Shown: positions 48,749 through 57,392, counted from the first letter of the stretch. The stretch is 64,000 nucleotides of DNA from Streptomyces sp. NBC_00775 (GCF_036347135.1 NZ_CP108938.1:10478001-10542000); one strand, 5' to 3'. Made by a program: numbers and translations. Notes: a model not told the origin generated them from the sequence alone.

Positions 48749-49806
48749 GGTGCGATGTGCTCCCACCACCAGGCGATGGTCGGGTAGGGCAGCGGCTCAT
48801 CGCTCAGGTGTGTGGGGGGCGTTGGGGTGCGCCGGATTTCCGGGGCGGTTTCGGGGGCGAAGTAGCGCATGCAGGTGGTGCCGAAGGTGATGTCGCCGCT
48901 GATCACCCGCTCCACGCCGGTGAGGTACTTGCGTAGGTCCGGGCTGGCAGCGGGGAGGATCTGGTCGCGCAGGCGGAGGTAGCAGGCGAGCATGGTGTCA
49001 CGGATCGTGATGCCTTCGAGCATGGCCTGCGCGAGGGTCCAGTCTGGATGTTCGTGCTGGAGTGCGCCGAAGAGGTTGTAGTTGACCTGCGTCAGGTCCC
49101 TCTCCTTGTAGAAGGAGTAGCGGTCGTTGTCCAGAGCGGCGGCGAAGAGACCTGCTTCGGTTGCTGCTTTGACTGGGGGCGAGGACCATTCCTGAGCGGT
49201 GGTCTCGGTGCCTTCGACCGCGTCGAGGTAGCCGAGAGTGGCGTGGACGCCGACGGCGTCGATGCGCACGGCCAGGTAGTCGTTGACCGTCAGAGCGGTG
49301 CCGCGTTCGCGCAGGGCTCTCTCCCAGAGCATGGCGTGCAGCCAGCCCGCCTGCGTGGTGGTGAACCGTTCGTACTGGACATCGCTCATGCAGGCTCGCA
49401 GGCGCTCGAGGACGTTGCGCAGCGCGTCGTCGAGATGGGTTCCCTGGCTCTCCCAGGAGCGCGGGCAGTGCATGGTGCGCGCCCAGCGGTACACGGTGTG
49501 GAGGACGTCGGCCCTGGCGTCCGGGTCGGGCACGATGAAGTCGTCGGTCATGAACGCCCAGCCACTGTAGTCGGCCAACGCCTGGGCCAGGTCGGGGTCC
49601 GTGGTGGCGTGGGGGAAGACATGGGTGATCAAGCTGGCCCCTCCCACCCCGTACAGCGCAGAAAGGTTCGGGTCACCGCAGCCGAGGTCGAACTTCTGCG
49701 CCCAGGCGGCGCTGTTGGCACTCAGGCGTTCCGCATCGGCACCGGTTTCCTCATCGAGGGGACAGTAGAAGGTCCAGAACCCCTCGGGGAGGTCGGCAGG
49801 GTTCAT
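48745..49806 (-). CDS. Class I terpene synthase
   Basis: A 353-residue bacterial class I terpene cyclase. The metal sites are visible: FMTDDFIVPD (Asp-rich motif, D88-D89 with D94) and the NSE triad as N227-D228-xx-S231-xxx-E235 in NDRYSFYKE. R181, 46 residues before the triad, fits the diphosphate sensor, and CMRYF (Arg-Tyr) lies near the end. The Asp motif is DDFxxxD, a variant of DDxx(x)D. Product chemistry cannot be read from sequence. It overlaps the exporter gene and lies 81 bases after the prenyl synthase gene, so the three form an operon. Confidence 0.9.
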   Translation of the reverse strand: MNPADLPEGFWTFYCPLDEETGADAERLSANSAAWAQKFDLGCGDPNLSALYGVGGASLITHVFPHATTDPDLAQALADYSGWAFMTDDFIVPDPDARADVLHTVYRWARTMHCPRSWESQGTHLDDALRNVLERLRACMSDVQYERFTTTQAGWLHAMLWERALRERGTALTVNDYLAVRIDAVGVHATLGYLDAVEGTETTAQEWSSPPVKAATEAGLFAAALDNDRYSFYKERDLTQVNYNLFGALQHEHPDWTLAQAMLEGITIRDTMLACYLRLRDQILPAASPDLRKYLTGVERVISGDITFGTTCMRYFAPETAPEIRRTPTPPTHLSDEPLPYPTIAWWWEHIAP

Positions 49807-49887
49807 CTCTGAGTTCTCCCTTTTCGGATGGTCGAACGGCGTGAGGAACCGGGTGTGGGCTTCGGGAACAGCGTTGCCCCAGAAGGG

Positions 49888-50910
49888 TCAGCGGTCGCGG
49901 CGGGTGATCAGGTCGGCGAGGGCCGCCAGTTCGGCGGCCGCCAACGGCTCCGGCTGCACCTGGTCCAAAAGGTGCATGGCATCGGTGGTGTGGCGGCGGG
50001 CGCGGCGTAGCGTGGCCTCCCGTGCGCCGGTCTGCTCGATCAGGTCCCTGGCCCGCGCGTGGTCGGTTTCGCCCAGTGGCCCGTTCGCGCGGTAGAGGGC
50101 GCGCAGGGACTGGGCCTGTGGGGTGTGGCCGGCCATGGCGGCTGCGACGGGGATGGTGACCTTGCGGGAGCGCAGGTCGGACAGGGCGGGCTTGCCCGTC
50201 ACCGGCTCGTCGCCCCAGATGCCGAGGACGTCGTCGACGCACTGGTAGGCGATACCCAGACGCCGTCCGAAAGCGTGAAGGAGCTGGGCACGCTCTTCGG
50301 TGGCGCCGCCCGCGATCGCGCCGAGTTCGCAGGCGCAAGCCAGCAGCGCGCCGGTCTTGCCGGCTGCGACCGCCGCGGCCCGGTCCTCACTGACGTCGGT
50401 GCCGGCTTCCATGAGGGTGTCGAGGTACTCGCCTTCGATCAGCGCCTGCACGGCGGCCAGGAGCACCGGTACCGTCCGGCCCGCGTCCGGCGCCTCGGCG
50501 AGGGTCTGGACGGCGGCAAAGAACAGCGCGTCGCCCGCGAGGATCGCCGCCGGAACGCCCTTGGCAGCCCAGAGCGCGGGCCGGCCGCGGCGTAGCGGAT
50601 CCTGGTCGATGACGTCGTCGTGGAGCAAGCTCGCATTGTGGACCAGTTCCACCGCCACGGCCGCCGCCCGCGCGGCGTACGGGTCTGCGCCCACCGCCCG
50701 GCACGCCAACAGGGCAAGGGCCGGGCGGACGCACTTGCTGACGGACGGAGCGTTCAGGACCGTGCCGTCGTCGGTCCACCACCCGAAATGCAGCCCCGCG
50801 ACATGCCGGACCTGAGGAGGCAGTGCGTGAACCCGGGACCGGACCAACGGCCGCACCAAGGTCGCGGCCTGCACGAGAATCGTCTCGCAGTCACGAGGTG
50901 AGTCAGCCAC
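49888..50910 (-). CDS. Polyprenyl diphosphate synthase (probably GGPP-type)
   Basis: A 340-residue all-trans prenyl chain elongase. The first Asp-rich motif is LLHDDVIDQDPLRRGRP (D98-D99-x-x-D102) and the second QCVDDVLGIWGD (D226-D227...D234), followed by GKPALSDLRSRKVTIP. The residues four and five before the first motif are small (Ser, Ala), which in this family usually allows C20 or longer products instead of FPP. The usual GGKRxRP block is altered to SVSKCVRP. Start is GTG with GGAAGGGG upstream. First gene of the synthase-exporter operon. Confidence 0.88.
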   Translation of the reverse strand: MADSPRDCETILVQAATLVRPLVRSRVHALPPQVRHVAGLHFGWWTDDGTVLNAPSVSKCVRPALALLACRAVGADPYAARAAAVAVELVHNASLLHDDVIDQDPLRRGRPALWAAKGVPAAILAGDALFFAAVQTLAEAPDAGRTVPVLLAAVQALIEGEYLDTLMEAGTDVSEDRAAAVAAGKTGALLACACELGAIAGGATEERAQLLHAFGRRLGIAYQCVDDVLGIWGDEPVTGKPALSDLRSRKVTIPVAAAMAGHTPQAQSLRALYRANGPLGETDHARARDLIEQTGAREATLRRARRHTTDAMHLLDQVQPEPLAAAELAALADLITRRDR

Positions 50911-51074
50911 TCGAACCCCTTCCAGGGATCAGGTCATGTCCACGCCAGCATCAGGGTGCAAGCGGCACGAGGGGCAGGGTGTGACGACCAGCGCCCGACG
51001 CACACCCCTGACCCACTCCACTCCCGTGCACGACACACTGCGCCGCACGCGCCCGGCCAATACCGGCTGTCGGG

Positions 51075-51122
51075 GTACTGGCTCACGTACACAGGTCGGT
51101 ACAGGCTCAAATACAAAGATCC
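51075..51122 (-). promoter_or_regulatory. Array A: 12-bp-spaced GTAC boxes
   Basis: GTAC occurs at 51075, 51087 and 51099, and ATAC at 51111: four units at exactly 12-bp steps. Units 1 and 3 (GTACTGGCTCAC, GTACAGGCTCAA) are the same at 10 of 12 bases. The array lies ~165-210 bp upstream of the prenyl synthase start. On the minus strand a TATTGG-like -10 candidate follows it. Direct repeats of this spacing fit a regulator that binds head-to-tail. The protein is unknown. Confidence 0.45.
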
Positions 51123-51311
51123 AGATGCCTCAACTGAGCCGCAAGAAGTGGGTGGTGGGGTCGCCCGATGAGGAAGTCTATGGGCCACTCCGAGTGGTCA
51201 AGGGCGCCTACGGCGGCGCTCCGCGCTGGGCTCCGCCCACCCTGGACAACTCGTCCCGGCCCGAAATTCGGCAGCTATCAGCCGGCCCCCATCGAGTGGC
51301 ACCCGGCTTCT

Positions 51312-51359
51312 GTACGTGATCTTGTACAGACCTCTGCGCATGACCTTGTACGCCGACAC
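51312..51359. promoter_or_regulatory. Array B: 12-bp-spaced (T)GTAC boxes
   Basis: (T)GTAC recurs at 51312, 51324 and 51348, with a degenerate GCGC unit at 51336: again four 12-bp units (GTACGTGATCTT, GTACAGACCTCT, GCGCATGACCTT, GTACGCCGACAC). It lies between the prenyl synthase gene (leftward) and the nicotinamidase gene (rightward), some 400 bp from either. The rest of the 50911-51698 gap holds no gene I can support. Confidence 0.45.
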
Positions 51360-51698
51360 CGGCCAGCCAGCACACCCGTAAGGGTGCGGGCTCGGCTCTA
51401 CGCAGCCCCCACAGAGAGGGAGCTCTGCGGTTGCGGGCCCAGTCGAGGTCGACTTCCTTGAACCATCTGGCTGACGACCGCATGGTTCCAAGGCCGGCCG
51501 ATCGACCCGATGCACCGGACGGCGGACAACCGCATGGGCTATGCCAGGTGCTCGTCTCTCGGCCAGGTGCTCGACCCGCAGCTGGACGCTTTCACCAAAT
51601 GCGTCCCTATCGGGTGAGTGCTGGCGAGTGCTGCGTCAGCCCACCGACGGAGGGAGCGAGCATACCGGCAATGGGTTCTCCCGAGGGAAAGGGTCTCC

Positions 51699-52289
51699 GT
51701 GCGCCGTGCATTGATCGTTGTTGATGTGCAGAAGGACTTCTGCGAGGGCGGCAGTATTCCGGTGAAGGGCGGCGCAGGCAGGGCCGTGGCCATCGCCGAC
51801 CTGGTGAGGCGTGCCGATGGAAGCTACGCGCACATCGTCGCCACCCGTGACCACCACATCGACCCGGGGGCCCACTTCTCCGAGCACCCAGACTTCCAGA
51901 GCTCTTTCCCCGAGCACTGCGTCGTCGGCAGCGATGGAGGCGAATTCCATCCAGACTTCGCGCCCGCCGTCACCTCTGGCGGCGTGGACGAGGTGTTCTA
52001 CAAGGGGGCATACTCCGCCTCGAAGAGCGGTTTCGAGGGCTCGGCCCAGGACGGCACGTCGCTGGCCGACTGGCTGCGTTCCCGCCACATCAGTGACCTC
52101 GACGTCGTCGGCATCGCTACCGACCACTGTGTCAAGGCCACCGCGCTCGACGGCGTACGAGCGGGCTTCGCCGTACGGGTCCTGCTCGACTACACCGCCG
52201 GCGTTGCCGCCGACACCACCAGCACCGCGATCAGTGAGCTACGTCAGGCAGGTGTGGCGCTGAGCGGCGAGCCAGTCGTCCTCACCTGA
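51699..52289 (+). CDS. pncA: Nicotinamidase/isochorismatase-family hydrolase (PncA-like)
   Basis: A 196-residue cysteine hydrolase that deamidates nicotinamide to nicotinate in NAD salvage. The catalytic triad is visible: Asp in IVVDVQKDFCEGG, Lys in VFYKGAYSASKSGFEG, and Cys in GIATDHCVKATALDGV. The metal-binding DxHxH-type segment is VATRDHHIDPGAHF, which separates nicotinamidases from general isochorismatases. GTG at 51699 fits the family start, though the frame is open upstream. It lies inside the terpenoid locus on the opposite strand and may be an unrelated passenger. Confidence 0.88.
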   Translation: MRRALIVVDVQKDFCEGGSIPVKGGAGRAVAIADLVRRADGSYAHIVATRDHHIDPGAHFSEHPDFQSSFPEHCVVGSDGGEFHPDFAPAVTSGGVDEVFYKGAYSASKSGFEGSAQDGTSLADWLRSRHISDLDVVGIATDHCVKATALDGVRAGFAVRVLLDYTAGVAADTTSTAISELRQAGVALSGEPVVLT

Positions 52290-53064
52290 ACACCACTGAC
52301 GCTTCCGCCGCGAGACCAGCCCGCAACGGGCGCGCTGTCCGTGTTGCGAGTCTCGGAGCCTGCAGTGGTTGTTATTGGACTCGTGCGGAGGCGCAGCCCT
52401 CAGGCCGGGGGACCGGCAAACGTGTGCCACGGAGGCGATTGAGTTGGTCAACACGCGGATATCCGCCGGACGGTCAAGGCCGGGGGCACTTGGGGGTAGA
52501 CATTGACCTGATGGCTCGTCAGCGACCGTCACTGGGATGGGCCCGCACAACTGGCCAACTTGCCATAGAGATGCGCGCTACGCGGTCTCGCCCCGGCGAC
52601 CCGCAGTTCCGGGTCGTCGATCCGCAAGGAACAGCCCTCCGGGCCGAGAGGCAAGTACCTCAAACAACGGGGGCTTCTTCCTTTCCGCGTTCGCCGCCCT
52701 GAGTGACTCAACTCCGAGGGCTCAGCAGACTGACCGAGTTGGGCATGCGTTGGTAGTCCACGGGCCGACGAGATAGGGCCTTCTGGCGGCGTCCGGACTC
52801 GGCTCCTGCCGACACGCAGTTCCCTCCATCCAGGCATGGCTGCGATCAGGGGCGATGTGGAGCGGCTGATGATTCCGCCTCGGCTCCGCCGCCGGTCGCA
52901 GACGGCAGCCGGCTGTCGGTGACGTACAACTCCGGCAGCGGTACCGCCGTGTTCGACGCGACGGGACATATAGCCACCGACCGCCCGCCAGCGCCGCCGC
53001 GATCCTCACCACACGGTCTGCCTGAACGCATGCCTGCGGAAAGCACCTGTATGAAGCCCACACA
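52290..53064. other. 775-bp gap without supportable genes
   Basis: Short frames on both strands have no family likeness. No 12-bp GTAC array is seen here. Probably degraded sequence between the nicotinamidase gene and the cyclase region. Confidence 0.4.
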
Positions 53065-53103
53065 GCGAGGGCCCGCGCAGAGGGAATCTGCGCGGGCCCT
53101 CGC
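53065..53103 (-). terminator. Perfect 16-bp hairpin
   Basis: GCGAGGGCCCGCGCAG (53065-53080) pairs exactly with CTGCGCGGGCCCTCGC (53088-53103) around a seven-base loop. It lies five bases beyond the stop of a leftward reading-frame tail (53109), so it is probably that lost gene's terminator. Confidence 0.8.
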
Positions 53104-53108
53104 CCTCA

Positions 53109-53174
53109 CTACTCGGGGAGCACGTGGAATGAGCCGGCACCTGCAGGAGCTTTGTCCGTGATCTTGTTGGTGAC
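53109..53174 (-). pseudogene. 3' tail of a lost gene
   Basis: A leftward frame ends VTNKITDKAPAGAGSFHVLP plus a final Glu and a TAG at 53109-53111, directly followed by a strong terminator. The frame runs into the opposite-strand phosphotransferase scrap, so only about 20 codons of the original remain. The family is not recognised. Confidence 0.4.
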
Positions 53175-53184
53175 CAGCACCCCT

Positions 53185-53345
53185 GACTTGGCGGACCTTG
53201 AGATTCGGCCGGTCCGCTCGGGCTGGGACAACCAGCTCTGGCGACTCGGCGACGAGCGGCCCCTGCGCTCTTCAGCAACGAGTTCCGGTGGCTCCCCGAA
53301 GCACCTGGTGCGGCAGCCGTGTCCTGCCCTTCGAGCCCGGTCGGG
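53185..53345 (+). pseudogene. Broken aminoglycoside-phosphotransferase-like gene (N-terminal scrap)
   Basis: DLADLEIRPVRSGWDNQLWR followed by LGDE matches the start of APH-type kinases (usual ADLPxxPVxSGWDNxxxRLGDxLAVRLPRR). After this the frame shifts; NEFRWLPEAP in another frame corresponds to the next family block (KEQRWLPxLAP). The kinase core with the Brenner motif and DFG-like Asp is absent. A remnant only. Confidence 0.6.
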
Positions 53346-53352
53346 TGCTGTT

Positions 53353-55608
53353 TCACGCGTAGTGGGTGAGTGCGAGGAGGACGAAGATGTCGGTGAGGAC
53401 GGGGATGGTGTAGCGCAGGGGGCGGGGGGCGGCTTGATCGGAGGGTGAGGTGTATCCGCCGTCGGGGTTGTGTTCGCCCAGAAGGTAGTGCAGGCCGCTG
53501 TGGGCGGTGGGGTGGGTGCGGTGGGTGGGGGCGAGCGCGGTGAGGGTGTAGGCGGTGCTCATCGGGTCGCTGTCCTCCCCTGGGGTCTGGCCCCAGCCGC
53601 CGTCGGGGTTGGCGGTGACGAGCAGGCGCTGGTGGATGGAGTCGATGGCCGGGCCCAGGCGTCCGTGATGCATTGAGGGGTTGTGGCGGTGCGCGAGCGT
53701 GAGGGCGTTCAGGGCGCGGAGCATGGCGTTGGCTTCGCTCAGGCTCCAGCTGCGTTCGAAAGTGCCGTCGGGTTTTTGCGCGTTGAGGAGGTAGCGGGTT
53801 GCCCGCTCCAGCAGGGGGCCGTGGACGAAGTGATAAGGCTGCAGGGCGGTGATCGTGTTGGCGGTCATGGTCGGCTCGGAGGGCTGACCGGGCAGATAGG
53901 TGGGCATCCCGCCGTCCTCGCCCAGGTGCGCCGCCAGGAACTGGCGGGCGGCGTGGAGGTTCGCCCGGTACCGCTCAGGGCCGAGGGCGCGCAGGAAGGA
54001 CAGGACGTGGGTGGCGGTGTCCGTGTCGGTCTGTACGACGTCCTGCGCGTAGGCCCAGCCGCCATTGCCGGCCTGCTGCGATGCGAGGTAGTCGCCCATC
54101 GTGTGCAGCACCTGCCGGTCGGCGCCGGCGCGCGCCAGGGCGAGGCCGGCGGTGGCGGTGCAGAAGATCTCCTCGCTGGCGATGAAGGGCATGCCGCCGT
54201 CGTCGCGGACGGCTTTGGCCAGCGCGATGATGCCGTCGTGGATGACCCGGTGGCCGGGCACCGTCCGCTGCAGCGACAGTAGGGCGAACAGGTGAGCGAA
54301 CACGTTGCCCTCGATGATTCCCCGGTCCTGGCCGCGTTCGGTCAGCCGCAGCAGGCGCGCGGTCAGTTCCGGGGCAACCGGGTCGGGAACCTGCAGGTGG
54401 TGGATGGCGATTTGCCGCAGGCGGGTCCAGGTGGCCTCGTTGTGGTGCTCGAACGCGTGCGACGGGGCGTCGACGTGGAAGGGCTCGGGTCCCACGACGG
54501 CGAGGATCGCCTCCAGAGCGAGCTTCTTGCGGTCGGAGGAGTGCTGGGCGGCACCGTCGAAGGTCTGCTCGATGAGCCGGTGCCGGTCGCCTGCGGGAAT
54601 GCCGTCCAGGGTGGCATCGATGACCGCCGCATCGAAGGCGTCTGCGGCCGCACGGCTGCGCGACAGGTAGGCGTGCAGCCTGCTCTGCACCTCGGGCAGG
54701 GCCTTCTGACGGCGCAGCAGGGTCAGCATCAGGGCCGACTCGGTGACCCGGCCGCTGCACTCGCCCGTGACGGCTCCCTGTCCGCCAACCTGGGCGAGGA
54801 GCCGCTCGGTCAGCCGCCGGGTCGCGCTGCTCACCGATGCCGGGGGCGCCGCGCGGTGGGCCGACCGCGTGTCGCGGGCCGGGGCTGGCGGGGAGACGGG
54901 CAGGGCGGCCTGGTCGCGCAGATACGTGAGCAGGCTGGTGCGGTCACACACGGGCCATGAGTGGTGGCGGGCCAGCATCCTGAGAGCGGGGGAGGGCTCG
55001 AACGCCACGGGCCGGCCGACCCGGCTCAGCGACGAGACGTCGCCCAGGGAGTTGCCCACCGCCAGCGACCCCGGCCAGTCGATGCGCCCGGCGCCTGCCA
55101 GGGCCTGTGCAGCCCTGTCCTTGCCGTCGGCGACCGGTGCGGCGACCCGGCCGGTGAACAGCCCGTCAGCCGCCTCGAACCGCGTGCCGCAGAACAGGGT
55201 CACGCCCAGCTCACACGCAAGGTACGCCACCATCTCCTGCGGGCCACCCGAGATCAGCAGGGGCACGTAGCCGGCCTCCTTCAGCGCCGCGGTCAGCGGC
55301 CTGGTGAAGTTGAACAGCCGGTTGCGTTGCCGCTGCCACAGCCGGGCCGTCACCGCGGACACTGCCCGGCACGGCACATCGCTCAGCATCGCGGCGAACA
55401 ACTCGTTCATCCGCGCCGCCGCCTGCGGATCCTCCGCATCCGAGGCCACCTGCGCCCGGCGCAGCCGCGCCAGCCGGTCCCGGGGAACGAGCCCCACCTC
55501 GGCAAGCATCGCCGGCAGCGGACCGGCCAGCGTGCCCGCAATCAGAGTCCCGTCCACATCCAGCACCGCGATACGCATCCTCCGAGCCTCGCGGGCACGC
55601 CACCGCAT
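53353..55608 (-). CDS. HAD phosphatase fused to class II terpene cyclase domain
   Basis: A 751-residue two-part enzyme. Residues ~11-235 are a HAD-IB phosphatase: LDVDGT (D17 nucleophile, D19), LISGGP, DGKDRA and GNSLGD. Residues ~260-751 form a squalene-cyclase-like barrel with QW-type repeats (QQAGNGGW, QKPDGTF, ANPDGGWG, HNPDGGYT) and the acid motif D528-T-D530-T-A, a variant of class II DxDD. HAD-fused class II sesquiterpene cyclases that make drimenol are known: the barrel cyclises FPP by protonation and the HAD part removes diphosphate. The same logic is inferred here. Start 55608 or the internal ATG at 55578. Confidence 0.85.
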   Translation of the reverse strand: MRWRAREARRMRIAVLDVDGTLIAGTLAGPLPAMLAEVGLVPRDRLARLRRAQVASDAEDPQAAARMNELFAAMLSDVPCRAVSAVTARLWQRQRNRLFNFTRPLTAALKEAGYVPLLISGGPQEMVAYLACELGVTLFCGTRFEAADGLFTGRVAAPVADGKDRAAQALAGAGRIDWPGSLAVGNSLGDVSSLSRVGRPVAFEPSPALRMLARHHSWPVCDRTSLLTYLRDQAALPVSPPAPARDTRSAHRAAPPASVSSATRRLTERLLAQVGGQGAVTGECSGRVTESALMLTLLRRQKALPEVQSRLHAYLSRSRAAADAFDAAVIDATLDGIPAGDRHRLIEQTFDGAAQHSSDRKKLALEAILAVVGPEPFHVDAPSHAFEHHNEATWTRLRQIAIHHLQVPDPVAPELTARLLRLTERGQDRGIIEGNVFAHLFALLSLQRTVPGHRVIHDGIIALAKAVRDDGGMPFIASEEIFCTATAGLALARAGADRQVLHTMGDYLASQQAGNGGWAYAQDVVQTDTDTATHVLSFLRALGPERYRANLHAARQFLAAHLGEDGGMPTYLPGQPSEPTMTANTITALQPYHFVHGPLLERATRYLLNAQKPDGTFERSWSLSEANAMLRALNALTLAHRHNPSMHHGRLGPAIDSIHQRLLVTANPDGGWGQTPGEDSDPMSTAYTLTALAPTHRTHPTAHSGLHYLLGEHNPDGGYTSPSDQAAPRPLRYTIPVLTDIFVLLALTHYA

Positions 55609-55851
55609 CCACGCCGATTCCCCGCCCTGTCACCCGATCGAAGACACCAGCGCCACGTCGACCTCCCCCTTCCGCCAGCAACGCGCCGAAGCGTGGACCT
55701 CGACTGATTCGGCGGGCTCGATCCAACCCAGCAGCGTTCACGCGTCCGCCGCCGTGACCGACGATCCGGTGCAGCCGCTCATCTCAAACCTCAGTGGCGA
55801 CTGGTCCGACGCTGCGGGCCCGTCGCACGCCGGGTCGGCGGCCCATCCGCG

Positions 55852-56706
55852 CTAGCGGGCGAGGGCGTGTGCGTGCGCCTCGTCGAGCAGTTCCCGCAGC
55901 GTTGAGGTGGTGGGCGCGACGGCGGTGGCGAGCAGTGCGGGCCCACCGGCCAGCGGTGCGAGGACGGCGCACCCGTCCTTGGCGCCTTCGCCGAGCAGCA
56001 CGGGGTCTCGTCGGACGTCGAGGCGCGGGTCCACGACCAGGAGCTGGCCGACGGCGCGGTGCCCGTTCAGGACGGCCGGGCCGTCCCAGCCGGGTTCTGG
56101 GGCCCCGTACGCCGTGTGCTGGTCGAGTAGCGGGCGCCCGGCGCGGCGGACCAGGATCCGGCTGACGAGGTGGCCTGGTCCCTCGTCGGCCCGGCCCAGG
56201 AGTTGCTCTTCTCGCAGTACGAACCGTGAGGTGGCGGCGAGTTCGACGGTGTACGTCTGTCGCAGGTTGCTGCCGACGGCGCTGATCAGGGGCTGTGGTA
56301 GCCAGCGCAGATGCGCGTGTTCTCCGGCGGTGAGGCGCACGTCGTAGGTGGCCGCGTCGGTGGTGGGGCCGCGCAGGGCGAGTGTGGCGGCGGCCGTGGT
56401 GACCTCCAGCTCTGCCCGGTCCTCGGCGGTGATGTCGAGGGTGAGCCGGTCGCCACCGAGCGGGGCGCTCATCGCGCTGATGATCCCCACCGTGGCGGCG
56501 TTGCCGTCGGTGCGCAGGCGTCGAAGGTGGAAGGGGCCGTCGCTGCGCAGTTGCGGGAGGGTGGTGACGCGTCCGTTGTGCGCGGCGCGGATCCGGGCCG
56601 TGGCTCGCACGCCGTCGGGGTGTCCGGCGGGCTCCTGGGCGCCGGCTGGAGGTTTGCCGAGGCTGGACGTGGCTCGGGCTGCGGCGAGTTGGTACGAGGG
56701 GCTCAT
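55852..56706 (-). CDS. ureD: Urease accessory protein UreD
   Basis: A 284-residue scaffold that, with UreF and UreG, delivers nickel to apo-urease. Family look: [40 protein letters not shown] and [20 protein letters not shown]. The ATG at 56706 overlaps the ureG stop (ATGA). It is the last gene of the urease operon. Confidence 0.92.
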   Translation of the reverse strand: MSPSYQLAAARATSSLGKPPAGAQEPAGHPDGVRATARIRAAHNGRVTTLPQLRSDGPFHLRRLRTDGNAATVGIISAMSAPLGGDRLTLDITAEDRAELEVTTAAATLALRGPTTDAATYDVRLTAGEHAHLRWLPQPLISAVGSNLRQTYTVELAATSRFVLREEQLLGRADEGPGHLVSRILVRRAGRPLLDQHTAYGAPEPGWDGPAVLNGHRAVGQLLVVDPRLDVRRDPVLLGEGAKDGCAVLAPLAGGPALLATAVAPTTSTLRELLDEAHAHALAR

Positions 56707-57392
56707 ACGGCTGCCCCGGCACGCCACTTGGTGAGGTGGCCGGTGACCCAGTCGGCGACTTCGCCGATGCCGTCGTCGGAGGTGAGGCTGGTGAAGACGA
56801 CGGGAAGATCGCCGCGCTGTCGTTTCGCGTCGATGGCCATGGTGTCCAGGTCGGCGCCGACGTGCGGGGCGAGGTCGGTCTTGTTGACGATGAGGAGGTC
56901 GGCGGTGGTGATGCCGGGGCCGCCCTTGCGGGGGATGTCGTCGCCGCTGGCTACGTCGATGACGAAGATCTGCACGTCGACGAGGCCCTTGGAGAAGGTG
57001 GCGGTCAGGTTGTCACCACCGGACTCGACGAGCACGAGGTCGAGGGGGTGGAGGGTTGCTTCCAAGTGCTCGACGGCTTCCAGGTTCGCGGAGATGTCGT
57101 CGCGGATCGCGGTGTGCGGGCAGGCGCCGGTTTCGACGGCGGTGATGCGCTCGGGCGGCAGGACGGCTTCGCGCAGCAGGTACTCGGCGTCCTCTCGGGT
57201 GTAGATGTCGTTGGTAACGGCGGCGATGCACCAGCGGTCGCGCAGGGTGCGGCAGAGCGCGGCGACGGTCGCGGTCTTGCCGGAGCCGACGGGGCCGCCC
57301 AGTCCGACGCGCAGAGCGCGGCGGCTGCCGTCGGGCCGGGTCGCCGAAGCGCTGGAGGCGTGCTGGTGAGGCAGAGAGTGGTCGAGGTGCAT
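56703..57392 (-). CDS. ureG: Urease accessory GTPase UreG
   Basis: A 229-residue SIMIBI GTPase. A His-containing head ([10 protein letters not shown]) precedes the P-loop [10 protein letters not shown]. Also seen: [28 protein letters not shown] with the Cys-Pro-His nickel site, LVESGGDNL and [10 protein letters not shown]. It supplies GTP energy and nickel for urease activation. Start ATG 57392; the gap to ureF is 39 bases. Confidence 0.95.
   Translation of the reverse strand: MHLDHSLPHQHASSASATRPDGSRRALRVGLGGPVGSGKTATVAALCRTLRDRWCIAAVTNDIYTREDAEYLLREAVLPPERITAVETGACPHTAIRDDISANLEAVEHLEATLHPLDLVLVESGGDNLTATFSKGLVDVQIFVIDVASGDDIPRKGGPGITTADLLIVNKTDLAPHVGADLDTMAIDAKRQRGDLPVVFTSLTSDDGIGEVADWVTGHLTKWRAGAAV

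Noticed and set aside
51075..51359. The 12-bp periodic boxes as a CRISPR array or minisatellite
   Set aside because: Units are far too short and too variable for CRISPR repeats, and only the GTAC core is kept in phase; an operator array fits better.
51543..51573. Direct repeat GCCAGGTGCTCG twice, 19 bp apart
   Set aside because: Only two copies, no symmetry and no promoter position that makes sense; could be chance in G+C-rich DNA.
51699..52289. Nicotinamidase as a biosynthetic enzyme of the terpenoid locus
   Set aside because: Its motifs are those of ordinary NAD salvage, and it is on the opposite strand; there is no reason to assign it to the pathway.
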